Below, in pieces: positions 8,300 through 16,637 of a DNA stretch of 36,899 bases; position 1 is the stretch's first letter; the number at the start of each line of letters is the position of its first letter. Position numbers and translations under genes: made by a program. The notes below the pieces were generated by a model. It was not told the origin of the DNA. It made no database searches and worked only from the letters and a program-made list of their open reading frames with translations. The DNA comes from an uncultured Holosporaceae bacterium (GTDB lineage: Bacteria > Pseudomonadota > Alphaproteobacteria > UBA3830), in the NCBI GenBank assembly GCA_946538065.1, contig CAMNGH010000002.1, forward strand, positions 1 to 36,899. The letters are read 5' to 3'.

Positions 8300-8794
8300 T
8301 TAAGCTGCTTCCAGCGCGTTTTTCAATTCTTCTAACGCGGTGCCTTCATCTATATTAGCGACGACGGCATATTCACGAGTCAATCTGTCCAACGCTTCTT
8401 GATAAATCTGCCTCTCGCTATAGGAATGTTCGGGCTGATTCGCACTTCTGTGCAATTCACGCACAACCTGTGCTATAGACATAGGAACCCCGGAATTAAT
8501 TTTCGCCTCGTATTCTTGTGCTCGACGACTCCACATCATTTTCTTCGCGCGTGTGGGTGTACGCAAAAATTCGACAGCCTCAAGCATTTCTTCCTTTGAG
8601 CACAATTTACGAATTTTCGAGGAAGTAGACTTATTCAACGGCAAACGAATTGTCATTTTATCTTTATCGAAAGAAATAACGACAACTTTCAATTCCGTCC
8701 CGGCGATATCTTGCTTCTCAACGCCTTTAATAACACCGACTCCATGTGCAGGGTATACGACGAACTCGCCCTCTTTAAAAGAGCATTCACTCAT
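8300..8794 (-). CDS. carD: CarD/CdnL-family RNA polymerase-binding regulator
   Basis: 164 residues from the ATG at 8794, which has GAGG about seven bases upstream; the longer frame from 8806 lacks one. The N-terminal ~60 residues form the RNA-polymerase-interacting Tudor-like domain: FKEGEFVVYPAHGVGVIKGVE and later IRLPLNK. The helical C-terminal domain follows, with LRTPTRAKKMMWSRRAQEYEAKI, the segment that contacts promoter DNA in this family. CarD/CdnL stabilises open complexes at housekeeping and rRNA promoters in Alphaproteobacteria. The gene is convergent with the coiled-coil gene (44 bp gap). Confidence 0.93.
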   Translation of the reverse strand: MSECSFKEGEFVVYPAHGVGVIKGVEKQDIAGTELKVVVISFDKDKMTIRLPLNKSTSSKIRKLCSKEEMLEAVEFLRTPTRAKKMMWSRRAQEYEAKINSGVPMSIAQVVRELHRSANQPEHSYSERQIYQEALDRLTREYAVVANIDEGTALEELKNALEAA

Positions 8795-8951
8795 GAGATT
8801 CCTCATAATAACTATATGAAATATATAGCATATTTTTTCGTCCTTTTAAAGGGAAGCAGGGTAATTTTCCCAACATCTATACTCCGACGATAAAAAACGC
8901 CAGTACAATTGAAAATAAACTTCGAAAATGTATTTGTGATTCAAGAACGAA

Positions 8952-9027
8952 TGGCGTCCCCAACGAGATTTGAACTCGTGTTGTCGCCGTGAAAGGGCGG
9001 TGTCCTAGGCCTCTAGACGATGGGGAC
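8952..9027 (-). tRNA. tRNA-Glu (anticodon UUC)
   Basis: 76 nt with encoded CCA. The acceptor stem GTCCCCA pairs with TGGGGAC (discriminator G), the D-arm is CGTCTAGAGGCCTAGGAC, the anticodon arm CCGCCCTTTCACGGCG gives UUC, and the T-arm CGAGTTCAAATCTCG is complete. Confidence 0.97.
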
Positions 9028-9038
9028 AATTCTTAATC

Positions 9039-9067
9039 CTTGTAATATATTTAAACAGCCGAGTCAA
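9039..9067 (-). promoter_or_regulatory. Candidate promoter of tRNA-Glu
   Basis: TTGACT (9062-9067) and TACAAG (9039-9044) separated by 17 bp, placing transcription start a few bases before the tRNA 5' end at 9027. Confidence 0.45.
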
Positions 9068-9071
9068 GGGT

Positions 9072-10016
9072 TCACAGCATTTTTTTGTTCTTCAAAAATA
9101 CAACAAGAATAATACAAATTATCGTAGTAATAAGTCCTATCATTCCAAAGCCGTGAATTGTATTAGCAAGCGGCATCCATTGCGTATCCACATTCATTCC
9201 ATACATTCCCGAAATTACCGTCGGAACTGAAAGAATTACCGTGATTGAAGTTAAGCGTTTCATTACGTGATTTAGCCGTGAATTAATAATTGTTGCCATT
9301 AGTTCGCGAGTTCCGTCGAGGATATCTCGATAAATCCGAGCCATTTCAATTGCTTGCTGATTCTCGATTAAAATATCATCCAACAATTCTTTACTCACCT
9401 TAGACCGGTTAAGTTGTTCCAATCGCGCAAGCTTATTGAATACACTGTTATTTCCGCGCAATGAGGTCGCAAAATAAACAAGCGAAGATTCAAGTTCATG
9501 TAAACTTATAAGATCAGCTTCATCTTTAATTTTTTCTATACGCTCATCAAAAGCAGTTCGTTTTTTATCAATTGCCGTTAACGCCTGCTGATAAACAAAT
9601 GATATTTGCAACATAATTTGATAAACGAATTGCCACTCTCCATGCGATAAAAAATGAACTACAGAATTTTCATGAAAACAATTGAGTATTGGAGTTTCTT
9701 CCGAACAAATTGTTACGACATTTTTATGCGTTAAAATAATAGTGAGAGGAATTGTTTTATAAATTTCTCCGCGACGATGCGTCTTCAGGACAGGAATATC
9801 TATAATAATCAAAACATAAGAATCTGTGGCTTCCACACGAGTTTTTTCTTCCGGGTCACTAATCGCAGTTGCGATATTGCCACGTCCCAATTTTAAGTAC
9901 GATATAACTTCATGAATTTCGTCAGCTGTTGGTGCAGACAATTTAATCCACGTCTTCGGCGCCATTTTTTCAACCTCATGGATTTTATTATTAACTGAAC
10001 GAAAAACTTTTATCAT
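9072..10016 (-). CDS. corA: CorA-family magnesium/divalent cation transporter
   Basis: 314 residues. The cytoplasmic N-terminal domain (residues 1-240) is followed by a long helix and two C-terminal transmembrane helices. The signature GMN triplet is at residues 273-275 within ISGMYGMNVD, at the end of the first membrane helix (ITVILSVPTVISGMYG); the second helix is GFGMIGLITTIICIILVVFL. The chain ends in a lysine-rich KNKKML, as usual for CorA. It forms a pentameric channel for Mg2+ in the inner membrane. The ribosome site is weak. No Mg2+ riboswitch-like structure was recognised upstream. Confidence 0.92.
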   Translation of the reverse strand: MIKVFRSVNNKIHEVEKMAPKTWIKLSAPTADEIHEVISYLKLGRGNIATAISDPEEKTRVEATDSYVLIIIDIPVLKTHRRGEIYKTIPLTIILTHKNVVTICSEETPILNCFHENSVVHFLSHGEWQFVYQIMLQISFVYQQALTAIDKKRTAFDERIEKIKDEADLISLHELESSLVYFATSLRGNNSVFNKLARLEQLNRSKVSKELLDDILIENQQAIEMARIYRDILDGTRELMATIINSRLNHVMKRLTSITVILSVPTVISGMYGMNVDTQWMPLANTIHGFGMIGLITTIICIILVVFLKNKKML

Positions 10017-10125
10017 CTTTTAGCTTTCCAACTAATGCGCCCTCAACAACTCGACCTCTGGAAAGTAGCATAGCACGCACACGACAATCGCTCAAGTTAG
10101 TATTAGCTTTAGCATTTTCCGCGGA

Positions 10126-10224
10126 TTAAAATCTTATGTCGGCAACTGCAACATAAATAGCACATATTATGATACTAACAGCGCTTGCTACCGCTAGCCA
10201 TTTACATGTATTTTTGAATTTCAA
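10126..10224 (-). CDS. Possible 32-residue membrane peptide
   Basis: A short frame in the 263-bp corA-pyk spacer, from TTG 10224 to TAA. It encodes MKFKNTCKW followed by LAVASAVSIIICAIYVAVA and a short DIRF end: a positive N-terminus and one convincing transmembrane segment. There is no clear ribosome site, and it begins just after the hairpin that follows pyk, so expression would need readthrough or its own promoter. Could be chance. Confidence 0.25.
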   Translation of the reverse strand: MKFKNTCKWLAVASAVSIIICAIYVAVADIRF

Positions 10225-10230
10225 CTTTAA

Positions 10231-10268
10231 GCTAATAAAGCTACCCTCTCAATGTGATTAGGTAGCTT
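10231..10268 (-). terminator. Probable terminator after pyk
   Basis: An 8-bp perfect stem AAGCTACC/GGTAGCTT (10238-10245 with 10261-10268) around a 15-nt loop, 12 bp after the pyk stop. On the minus strand it runs into TTTATTAG, a short imperfect U tract. Confidence 0.55.
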
Positions 10269-10279
10269 CATATAGAAAA

Positions 10280-11674
10280 TTAAAGTTTGCAAATAGTTAC
10301 GGAACGCTCTGATATATCGTTAAGAACGACTATGTTGTCTCCGACATTCGCGAATTGATGTTCTGCTGTTAATACTTTTGCAGTTTTGCACATTGCTTCG
10401 CAATCGAACTCTTTTTTACTGCAAACTGCATATACGCCGTTACACAATCCAGCTTTATTCGCGAGAATTTCAGAATCGGTTATCAATACAATCGGACACA
10501 ACGGACGCATTCTGCTGCATCTTACAATTGATTCAAATGAATCAGTAAACAAAGCAATTGCGGTTGCTCCTGAGAATTCTGCAGCATTCTTTGCTGCTGA
10601 ACAAATCGCGTCTATTACTGTTTTTTGCGGCAATTGAGTATCGTCTTCTAAACGTCTGACGCAATAAGGATCTGACTCAGTTTTCTTAATAACACGGCTC
10701 ATCATACTAACCGCTTCAAATGGATATTGCCCTGACGCTGACTCTGCCGATAACATTGTTGCGTCTGCTCCACTGTAAACAGCAGTTGCAACATCTGAAA
10801 CTTCCGCACGAGTTGGGCTTGGTGAAGTAATCATCGATTCAAGCATTTGTGTCGCGACAATAACAGGACGCCCCATTCTGTGACAAGTATTTATTATACG
10901 GCGCTGAATGCTTGGAACTTCTTCCGGATCCATTTCAACACCTAAATCTCCGCGAGCGACCATAATTGCATCTGAAATCTCGACTATCGGCTCTAACGCT
11001 TTAATTGCAAGCGGTTTTTCTAACTTCGAAACGACACCGGCTTTTCCATTAATGATATGCTTTGCTTGCTCAACATCTTTCGCACTCTGGACGAAAGACA
11101 ATGCGACCCAATCGACGCCCAACTTAAGCGCAAAATCCAAATCCTTCTTGTCTTTTTCAGTTAATGCCGGAATTGGCAACATGACATGAGGAACGTTAAC
11201 TCCTTTTCTATTTGAAAGAGGGCCACCGACCAAAACTTTTACTTCTGCATAATCAGGTCTGCAGGAAAGCACCTCAAACCTCAACTTTCCGTCATCTAAC
11301 AGTAATGTAGTTCCGACCTGTAAGGCTTCCAATATCTCAGGATGCGGAAGATTCACACGCTGCGTATTACCCGGTGTCGGATCCAAATCAAATCTAAAAA
11401 TATCTCCGCTTTCGAGAATGATTTTATCGTTTTCAAACGTACCGACTCTTAATTTCGGTCCCTGCATATCCGCCAAAATCGTAGGATGACAGTTGTGCTT
11501 CTTACCGATAGCGCGTATAGCTTCGTAGACCTGCGCGTGCCCTTCATGGGAACCGTGTGAAAAATTCAATCTGAAGACATCGACTCCGTTAAGAAACAAA
11601 CGCTCCAAATTCTCAGGGCTGCAACTTGCAGGACCTATTGTAGAAACTATTTTTCCACTGCGATAACGTCTCAT
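10280..11674 (-). CDS. pyk: Pyruvate kinase
   Basis: 464 residues, close to the usual ~475. It converts phosphoenolpyruvate and ADP to pyruvate and ATP in the cytosol. Motifs in order: KIVSTIGPAS and VFRLNFSHG (substrate site), the B-domain lid around residues 70-165 with KLRVG and DDGKLRF, the active-site lysine/acid stretch VVSKLEKP, VARGDLGVEM (Mg2+ site), VATQMLESM and SDVATAVYSGADATMLSAESA. The ribosome site AGGAG sits five bases before the ATG. An inverted repeat lies in the upstream region. Presence of this enzyme shows that lower glycolysis, or at least substrate-level ATP formation, is retained in this presumed endosymbiont. Confidence 0.97.
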   Translation of the reverse strand: MRRYRSGKIVSTIGPASCSPENLERLFLNGVDVFRLNFSHGSHEGHAQVYEAIRAIGKKHNCHPTILADMQGPKLRVGTFENDKIILESGDIFRFDLDPTPGNTQRVNLPHPEILEALQVGTTLLLDDGKLRFEVLSCRPDYAEVKVLVGGPLSNRKGVNVPHVMLPIPALTEKDKKDLDFALKLGVDWVALSFVQSAKDVEQAKHIINGKAGVVSKLEKPLAIKALEPIVEISDAIMVARGDLGVEMDPEEVPSIQRRIINTCHRMGRPVIVATQMLESMITSPSPTRAEVSDVATAVYSGADATMLSAESASGQYPFEAVSMMSRVIKKTESDPYCVRRLEDDTQLPQKTVIDAICSAAKNAAEFSGATAIALFTDSFESIVRCSRMRPLCPIVLITDSEILANKAGLCNGVYAVCSKKEFDCEAMCKTAKVLTAEHQFANVGDNIVVLNDISERSVTICKL

Positions 11675-11713
11675 ATTTTCTCCTTCTCATTACAAAGACG
11701 CCAACAGGTTATA

Positions 11714-11731
11714 ACTTATTTTAGAATAAGT
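11714..11731. repeat. Perfect inverted repeat upstream of pyk
   Basis: ACTTATT TTAG AATAAGT: 7-bp arms around a 4-bp centre, about 40 bp before the pyk start codon and directly beside a TATAAC -10-like hexamer on the minus strand. The form suits an operator for a dimeric regulator, but no regulator can be assigned. Confidence 0.4.
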
Positions 11732-11928
11732 CCAGATTTTAAGATAGCGACGCGTCATGGAACGACTTTAAACTTCCCGCAGAAGTAAAAGCCCAAAGTA
11801 ACCCACCTCCTAAACAGTAAATCGCGAATCGTATAATCCCAAATTATTCCGTTTTTAATAACCATTTGTTAAGTAATAATTCCATATAATTGATTCAGGT
11901 TTTTCGTACAAATATTGCAGAGAGTGTC

Positions 11929-12981
11929 ATGAGGAGAAAAGAAGAGAACAAACCGTCTGATAATAAAAAGTTTGCATACATGTTTTCTGCTGTTCTGTTC
12001 TTAGTAACAATCTACATAATTTCTTGCGATCTGATAAGAATTTTTGAGAATTTTATATTACATCCGTATAAACCGTTTTCACTTCTTCAAGCCCGTTGCA
12101 TAGAATCCGAAATATTCAGGAATTATGCGAACCAAAAGTTTCGTCCTCTTCGAATCGGCATAAACGAACAATCAAATGAAGTTTTAGATTATATGATTGA
12201 TGCGATGATTTATCAGGAATTTTTAAAGGAACATCCATATATTGAAACGAAACTTGCATTACCAAAATATCTGCAAAAGCGCAAAAAAGAGTGGACACAA
12301 GAAAAAAACAAGTTGGAAAAAACGATAAATTTGGACGGAGAAGAACTCGGGTCTGAAGTCTTTTACTTTCATCACGGATTAAGATTTGCAAATGCAAAAA
12401 TCCACGACTACGTAAGAAATAGGGATATATTGGATTGTGGCTCTTATATTGGTGATTCTCTAATCGTTTTACAAAATTACACGAACCAAACTGTCTACTG
12501 TTACGATTTTTGTAAACCGAACATAGAAAAATTCAATAAAATCATAAAATTAAACAAAGTAAACGATAGCTATAAAATGATTGAATCAGCGCTCGGAGAA
12601 AAAGTTGAAACGATTAGCATTGCATCAGAAAAAAACACTAATGCAGGCGCTCGTCTAAAAATCGGAGAAGACGAACTCGTAAAAGTTACAACTATCGATG
12701 AGGAAGTAAAAAAACATAATATGCATGTGGGATTTATAAAAATGGATGTTGAAGGGCATGCGTTAGATGTCATTAAAGGCGCTGTTAACACAATAAAAAA
12801 GCAGAGGCCTGTGCTTTCAATAGCAATATATCATAATCCTTCTGAACTTTTTGACGTCAAACCATTTTTGGAACAGCATGTTGAAAATTATGTTTTCGAA
12901 TTTGAGTTAGAACGATTTACAACAGGCGATTTCCCTGACGCGGTTTTGTTCTGTTATCCGAAGGAATTAGCTGACGACTAA
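11929..12981 (+). CDS. Membrane-anchored FkbM-family methyltransferase
   Basis: 350 residues from the ATG at 11929, which has GAGAG close upstream; the frame also reads back to a TTG at 11890 without a ribosome site. A transmembrane helix spans about residues 18-36 (AYMFSAVLFLVTIYIISCD). Residues ~40-160 are a charged spacer. The C-terminal half is a complete FkbM domain: ILDCGSYIGDSLIVL (motif I), VYCYDFCKPNIEKF, VKVTTIDEEV and the family signature FIKMDVEGHALDVIKGA, then RPVLSIAIYHNP. SAM-dependent O-methyltransferase activity is expected; the substrate is unknown. The architecture (helix, spacer, FkbM) repeats that of the protein at 5482. It stands alone, with no sugar-biosynthesis genes beside it. 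Confidence 0.8.
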   Translation: MRRKEENKPSDNKKFAYMFSAVLFLVTIYIISCDLIRIFENFILHPYKPFSLLQARCIESEIFRNYANQKFRPLRIGINEQSNEVLDYMIDAMIYQEFLKEHPYIETKLALPKYLQKRKKEWTQEKNKLEKTINLDGEELGSEVFYFHHGLRFANAKIHDYVRNRDILDCGSYIGDSLIVLQNYTNQTVYCYDFCKPNIEKFNKIIKLNKVNDSYKMIESALGEKVETISIASEKNTNAGARLKIGEDELVKVTTIDEEVKKHNMHVGFIKMDVEGHALDVIKGAVNTIKKQRPVLSIAIYHNPSELFDVKPFLEQHVENYVFEFELERFTTGDFPDAVLFCYPKELADD

Positions 12982-13054
12982 CTCGCAAGCAAATATCAGC
13001 CTTCCCTATCACAAAAACGTCTCAAATAATAATTTTTACAACAAAAAACGGAAA

Positions 13055-13130
13055 TGGTGGAGCCAAGGGGGGTCGAACCCCTGACCTCTACAATGCCATT
13101 GTAGCGCTCTACCAACTGAGCTATGACCCC
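13055..13130 (-). tRNA. tRNA-Ala (anticodon GGC)
   Basis: 76 nt with encoded CCA. The acceptor GGGGTCA pairs with TGGCTCC (G-U pairs at two positions), D-arm AGCTCAGTTGGTAGAGC, anticodon stem-loop CTACAATGGCATTGTAG giving GGC, and T-arm AGGGGTTCGACCCCC. Confidence 0.97.
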
Positions 13131-13236
13131 AAGTAACATCAAGATGCAACATATTTTATATTTTTGCAAGCGTAAAGAGGAATTATTTGCTAATCTCACA
13201 CAAAGACTACTACAATAGCGAGGAATTGGAGGAAGT

Positions 13237-14649
13237 ATGATTTCATATCGCAATGTATTCAGTGTTCTTGGCGTAGTTTTATTTTTGTTTGCCGGATTAA
13301 TGCTTGTGCCGGCGTTAGTAGATTTCTGTCAATTGCAGAAAGAAGGTATATATTTTATTACAGGTTCATTGTTCTGTTGTTTTATTGGCGGATTACTCTT
13401 TTTTTCATGTAATTATAGGGAATCGGTATATTTAAATGCAACGGAAAAGGTACTGTCTGTTTTTCTGTCATGGATTATTCTACCGTGTGTCGCTGCCATT
13501 CCGATGATTATTTCGCCAATGCAAATGTCTATAACGGACAGTATATTCGATGCGACGGCGGCATTAACAACTACCGAGACGAATATCATTTCGGATTTAC
13601 GGAATTTTTCAGACGGATTTTTACTGTGGCGAGGTATTTTACAATTATTTGGCGGTATCGGATTCATTATTTCATGTTTGCATGTATTCGCTGATTTTAG
13701 GTTATCGGAAGCGACAGACGATAACCGTCAAAGTAATATTTCGTTAATTCGACAATTGAAAACTATTTCCATTATATATTGTTCATTAATTCTTGTGGCG
13801 TCATTAGGATTAACGGTAAGCGGAGTAGGAGCAATTCATGCCTTTTGTGATTCGCTAGCTGCAATATCAACTGGTGGAATGATTTTCAGCGCAGATACAA
13901 ATACCGCGAGCTCTCAATTGATTTTGGCTTTTTTAATGTTTGTCGGAGGAATATCTGTAACATTACTGCGGAACAGCTTGAACGTAGGATTAAAAGCGTT
14001 AGCCAATCAGCAATTTCGTTATTATATAACAATTATCGGAATAGCAACGGCATTTCTAACAGTATACATTTATCGCTCTATTTTTTTCGATTTGAATGTT
14101 TCGCAGAGTTTTGCAAAAGCATTTTTTACAGTTACTTCTTCAATTTCAACAACTTGTGTCCCGACAGACGTTCACTTCAGTAAATTTATCGATTCGTTGC
14201 TGTATATTTTGAACTTCTGTGGAGGATGTTCTGGTTCATGTTCAGGAGGAATAAAAATCTTCCGTTTTATGATAATGTTCGCAATCATAAAAAGTTATCT
14301 TTTAAAATTAACGCGCCCTAATGCAGTTTGCATACCGACATATCTGGGAAAGCGAATCGAATATAAAGATGTGTCAGCTATCTTGGCATTTTTCGTTTGC
14401 TATTTGGTTCTTGCCGTCATTTGTGCCATCATATTAACCGTCGATATTGATTTCGGAAAAGCGTTTGGTGCAGCAATTACAACAATGAGCAACAGCCATA
14501 CATTCTTCGGCTTGTATAAAGCAACTGCAACAGAAATTATCGCACTGTCCTCCGTATCCAAGTACACGTTAATTTTCGCAATGATTGCGGGTAGAGTTGA
14601 ATATGTTATGTTTTTTATGGTACTCATAAAGGCATTTTGGAAAAGATAA
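13237..14649 (+). CDS. trkH: TrkH/TrkG-family potassium-transporter subunit with altered filter
   Basis: 470 residues, about ten hydrophobic segments, with the four pore-loop repeats of the TrkH/KtrB superfamily. The loops align as AALTTTETN (residue 114 Glu), AAISTGGMIFS (Gly213), SSISTTCVPTD (Cys307) and TTMSNSHTFFG (His421). In canonical TrkH each loop has a filter glycine; here three of the four are Glu, Cys and His, leaving only Gly213. GGCSGSCSGGIKIFR, the conserved segment before the last helices, is intact. The start has GGAGG four bases upstream. It lies 11 bp before fabD and is likely co-transcribed. No TrkA NAD-binding partner is in the window. It may conduct another cation or have altered selectivity; that is inference. 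Confidence 0.85.
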   Translation: MISYRNVFSVLGVVLFLFAGLMLVPALVDFCQLQKEGIYFITGSLFCCFIGGLLFFSCNYRESVYLNATEKVLSVFLSWIILPCVAAIPMIISPMQMSITDSIFDATAALTTTETNIISDLRNFSDGFLLWRGILQLFGGIGFIISCLHVFADFRLSEATDDNRQSNISLIRQLKTISIIYCSLILVASLGLTVSGVGAIHAFCDSLAAISTGGMIFSADTNTASSQLILAFLMFVGGISVTLLRNSLNVGLKALANQQFRYYITIIGIATAFLTVYIYRSIFFDLNVSQSFAKAFFTVTSSISTTCVPTDVHFSKFIDSLLYILNFCGGCSGSCSGGIKIFRFMIMFAIIKSYLLKLTRPNAVCIPTYLGKRIEYKDVSAILAFFVCYLVLAVICAIILTVDIDFGKAFGAAITTMSNSHTFFGLYKATATEIIALSSVSKYTLIFAMIAGRVEYVMFFMVLIKAFWKR

Positions 14650-14660
14650 AGGAAAGAATC

Positions 14661-15593
14661 ATGCTGTTTATGTTTCCGGGACAAGGCTCTCAAAAAATCG
14701 GAATGGGAAAAGATATTTATGACGCATTTCAAACGGCACGTAATGTGTTTCATGAAGTTGATGAAGCTATTTCGTTTAAGTTATCCGATTTGATTTTTAA
14801 CGGTACGGAATCAGAACTGAAGGCGACAGAAAACGCGCAACCGGCGTTAATGGCGGTTAGCATGGCGTTTACTGAGTGCTTGAGGAAAGAATACGGATTT
14901 AATCTCGCAGAAAAAGCAAAATTTTTTGCAGGACATTCTCTGGGAGAATATACAGCGTTATGTGCGGCAGGAGTTCTTTCATTATCTGATACCGCTAAGA
15001 TTTTGAGAATTCGCGGGAAGGCCATGGCTGAAGCGTGTCCAAGTGGCGGAGCAATGGCTGCAATTATCGGTTTACCTTATGAAACAGTAGAAGAAATAGT
15101 CGACGAAGCGTCATCTGCAGAAGCAATTGTGAAAATCGCAAACGACAATTCTATCGGGCAAGTGGTCGTGAGTGGGCACGAAAGCGCAGTAAAACTCGCT
15201 GTGGAAAAAGCGACGGCGGCGAAGGCTAAAATGGCTGTTATGCTGGAAGTCAGCGGACCGTTTCACAGTCCGTTAATGGAAAAGGCCGTAAAACCGTTAG
15301 AAGAGGCGTTAAGTAATATCAAATTTTCTGAACCGGTGAAACCAATCATTGCAAACGTTACAGCAAAAGATGAAAAAAGCAACTTCAAAGAGCTGTTGGT
15401 AAAGCAAATTACCAATCAGGTGCGCTGGAGAGAAAGCATACTGTTTGCGGAATCAGCAGGAGTTTCAACATGTGTTGAAATCGGAAACGGAAAGGTTCTG
15501 ACGGGGCTTGTCAAAAGAACCACTGGCAACTTAGCTCTCGCAAATGTTAATTCAGCAGAATCGTTGGAAAGTTTTGCAAAAGAGAATGCGTAA
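14661..15593 (+). CDS. fabD: Malonyl-CoA:acyl carrier protein transacylase
   Basis: 310 residues, the normal FabD length, starting at the ATG at 14661 behind AAGGAAAG; the frame extends back into trkH but FabD proteins start at this methionine. It moves malonyl from CoA to ACP for fatty-acid synthesis. FMFPGQGSQ is the N-terminal signature, GHSLGEY holds the nucleophile Ser93, RIRGKAM supplies the carboxylate-binding arginine, and GPFHSPLM supplies the catalytic His202. The end of the protein includes GNGKVLTGLVKR, also family-typical. It is separated from its usual fab partners here, as no fabG, acpP or fabF follows. Confidence 0.96.
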   Translation: MLFMFPGQGSQKIGMGKDIYDAFQTARNVFHEVDEAISFKLSDLIFNGTESELKATENAQPALMAVSMAFTECLRKEYGFNLAEKAKFFAGHSLGEYTALCAAGVLSLSDTAKILRIRGKAMAEACPSGGAMAAIIGLPYETVEEIVDEASSAEAIVKIANDNSIGQVVVSGHESAVKLAVEKATAAKAKMAVMLEVSGPFHSPLMEKAVKPLEEALSNIKFSEPVKPIIANVTAKDEKSNFKELLVKQITNQVRWRESILFAESAGVSTCVEIGNGKVLTGLVKRTTGNLALANVNSAESLESFAKENA

Positions 15594-15801
15594 TTAAAAT
15601 ACAGGTTGATAGAGAGATTTTTTGAGTAATGCTCCAAAAATCAAACCATTAATGTGGCTTGATATGTAGAATGTAGGCTGTTATATAACATCGGCATATT
15701 TTGATATGTTTTTGTGATTTTCTGTGATTTCAACATATAAAAAGATGAAATGGCAGTATTCACAATACGATTTTTAGTGATTACAAAGAAAGGACAAACT
15801 T

Positions 15802-16515
15802 ATGAAAAATACGTCGACAAAACGTCTGCTGATGGTTACTGTCTGTGTTTTATTCACCTACACTAATGCGAGTGGAATGAGAAACGACCCAATTTATGAC
15901 TATCGTCCTATCCAAAACATGCTCGCTTTCGGAATGCTTGATAGTCAGAATTGGGCGAATATTTCGCAAGACCATAAAGAACTTATAGCGGCTTATGTCT
16001 TGATGTATACTGAAGTCATTGGTATGAAGAGTATAGCATTTTGCGAAGATGCAGCAAACAACCCATATATACAGCTAGCATGGCGTGCATGCCTTGCTGA
16101 AATTACGGATGTTGTAGCAGATACGTCGAGTTGGAGCGCCACGTCTGCTGTACTTAGCGGTCCAGCATGTAAAGATAAAGTAACAGAGTTAACTGTAATG
16201 ATAGAGCCATTTTTGGAGCATAGCTGTAAGTGGCGCGATTTTGCTAAACATTTAATCCAATTTCCTAACTTAAAAACTTTAATATTTGGCGGTTTCGGAC
16301 CTGATGATGATGATTTTCGCGCACACCATGAGTTGGATATAAAATTCGCAAACGCTTTTACCGTTTTACCTAATACCTTAACCACAGTTGAATTTGAGGA
16401 TTATTTTCCAAGACCGGAAGCGTATGGTGTATTGATGGCTTTAGGGTTTAGTTACAACCTTGATGACGAAGAATTTCGCAGAACAAATCCATTCAATTCG
16501 GAAGCTTTGTTTTAA
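15802..16515 (+). CDS. Exported protein of unknown function, possible degenerate LRR
   Basis: 237 residues with AAGGA seven bases before the ATG. Signal peptide about residues 1-24 (KRLLMVTVCVLFTYTNASG). The mature part is acidic. Residues ~150-210 contain FPNLKTLIFGGF and LPNTLTTVEFEDYF, which resemble two leucine-rich-repeat strands separated by a long acidic insert (DDDDFRAHHELD). Six cysteines are scattered through the mature chain, which would suit disulfides outside the cytoplasm. No catalytic motif was recognised. It stands alone with its own terminator. It may belong with the exported LRR proteins at 26319-34642, but that link is only a weak pattern match. Confidence 0.6.
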   Translation: MKNTSTKRLLMVTVCVLFTYTNASGMRNDPIYDYRPIQNMLAFGMLDSQNWANISQDHKELIAAYVLMYTEVIGMKSIAFCEDAANNPYIQLAWRACLAEITDVVADTSSWSATSAVLSGPACKDKVTELTVMIEPFLEHSCKWRDFAKHLIQFPNLKTLIFGGFGPDDDDFRAHHELDIKFANAFTVLPNTLTTVEFEDYFPRPEAYGVLMALGFSYNLDDEEFRRTNPFNSEALF

Positions 16516-16547
16516 AAAACTTCTGCCGGATAGATCTGTAATTAACC

Positions 16548-16584
16548 AAGCCACGTCTCGGCTAATTTCTGGGACGTGGTTTTC
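16548..16584 (+). terminator. Rho-independent terminator
   Basis: Stem AAGCCACGTC / GACGTGGTTT (10 bp with one G-U pair) around a 15-nt loop, followed by T's. It lies 33 bp after the stop of the exported protein and before the convergent pntB. Confidence 0.8.
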
Positions 16585-16637
16585 GCGCCCCATTAAAGAA
16601 GATTCAGCCGTTAATTTAATTCCGATTGTCTGTTTCC

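Noticed and set aside
8845-8880. Hairpin GGGAA/TTCCC downstream of tRNA-Glu
   Set aside because: Only a 5-bp stem, about 80 bp from the tRNA, with a poor U tract; too weak to list.
10017-10279. Mg2+-sensing riboswitch for corA
   Set aside because: No conserved M-box or similar structure could be recognised, and the leader before corA is unstructured.
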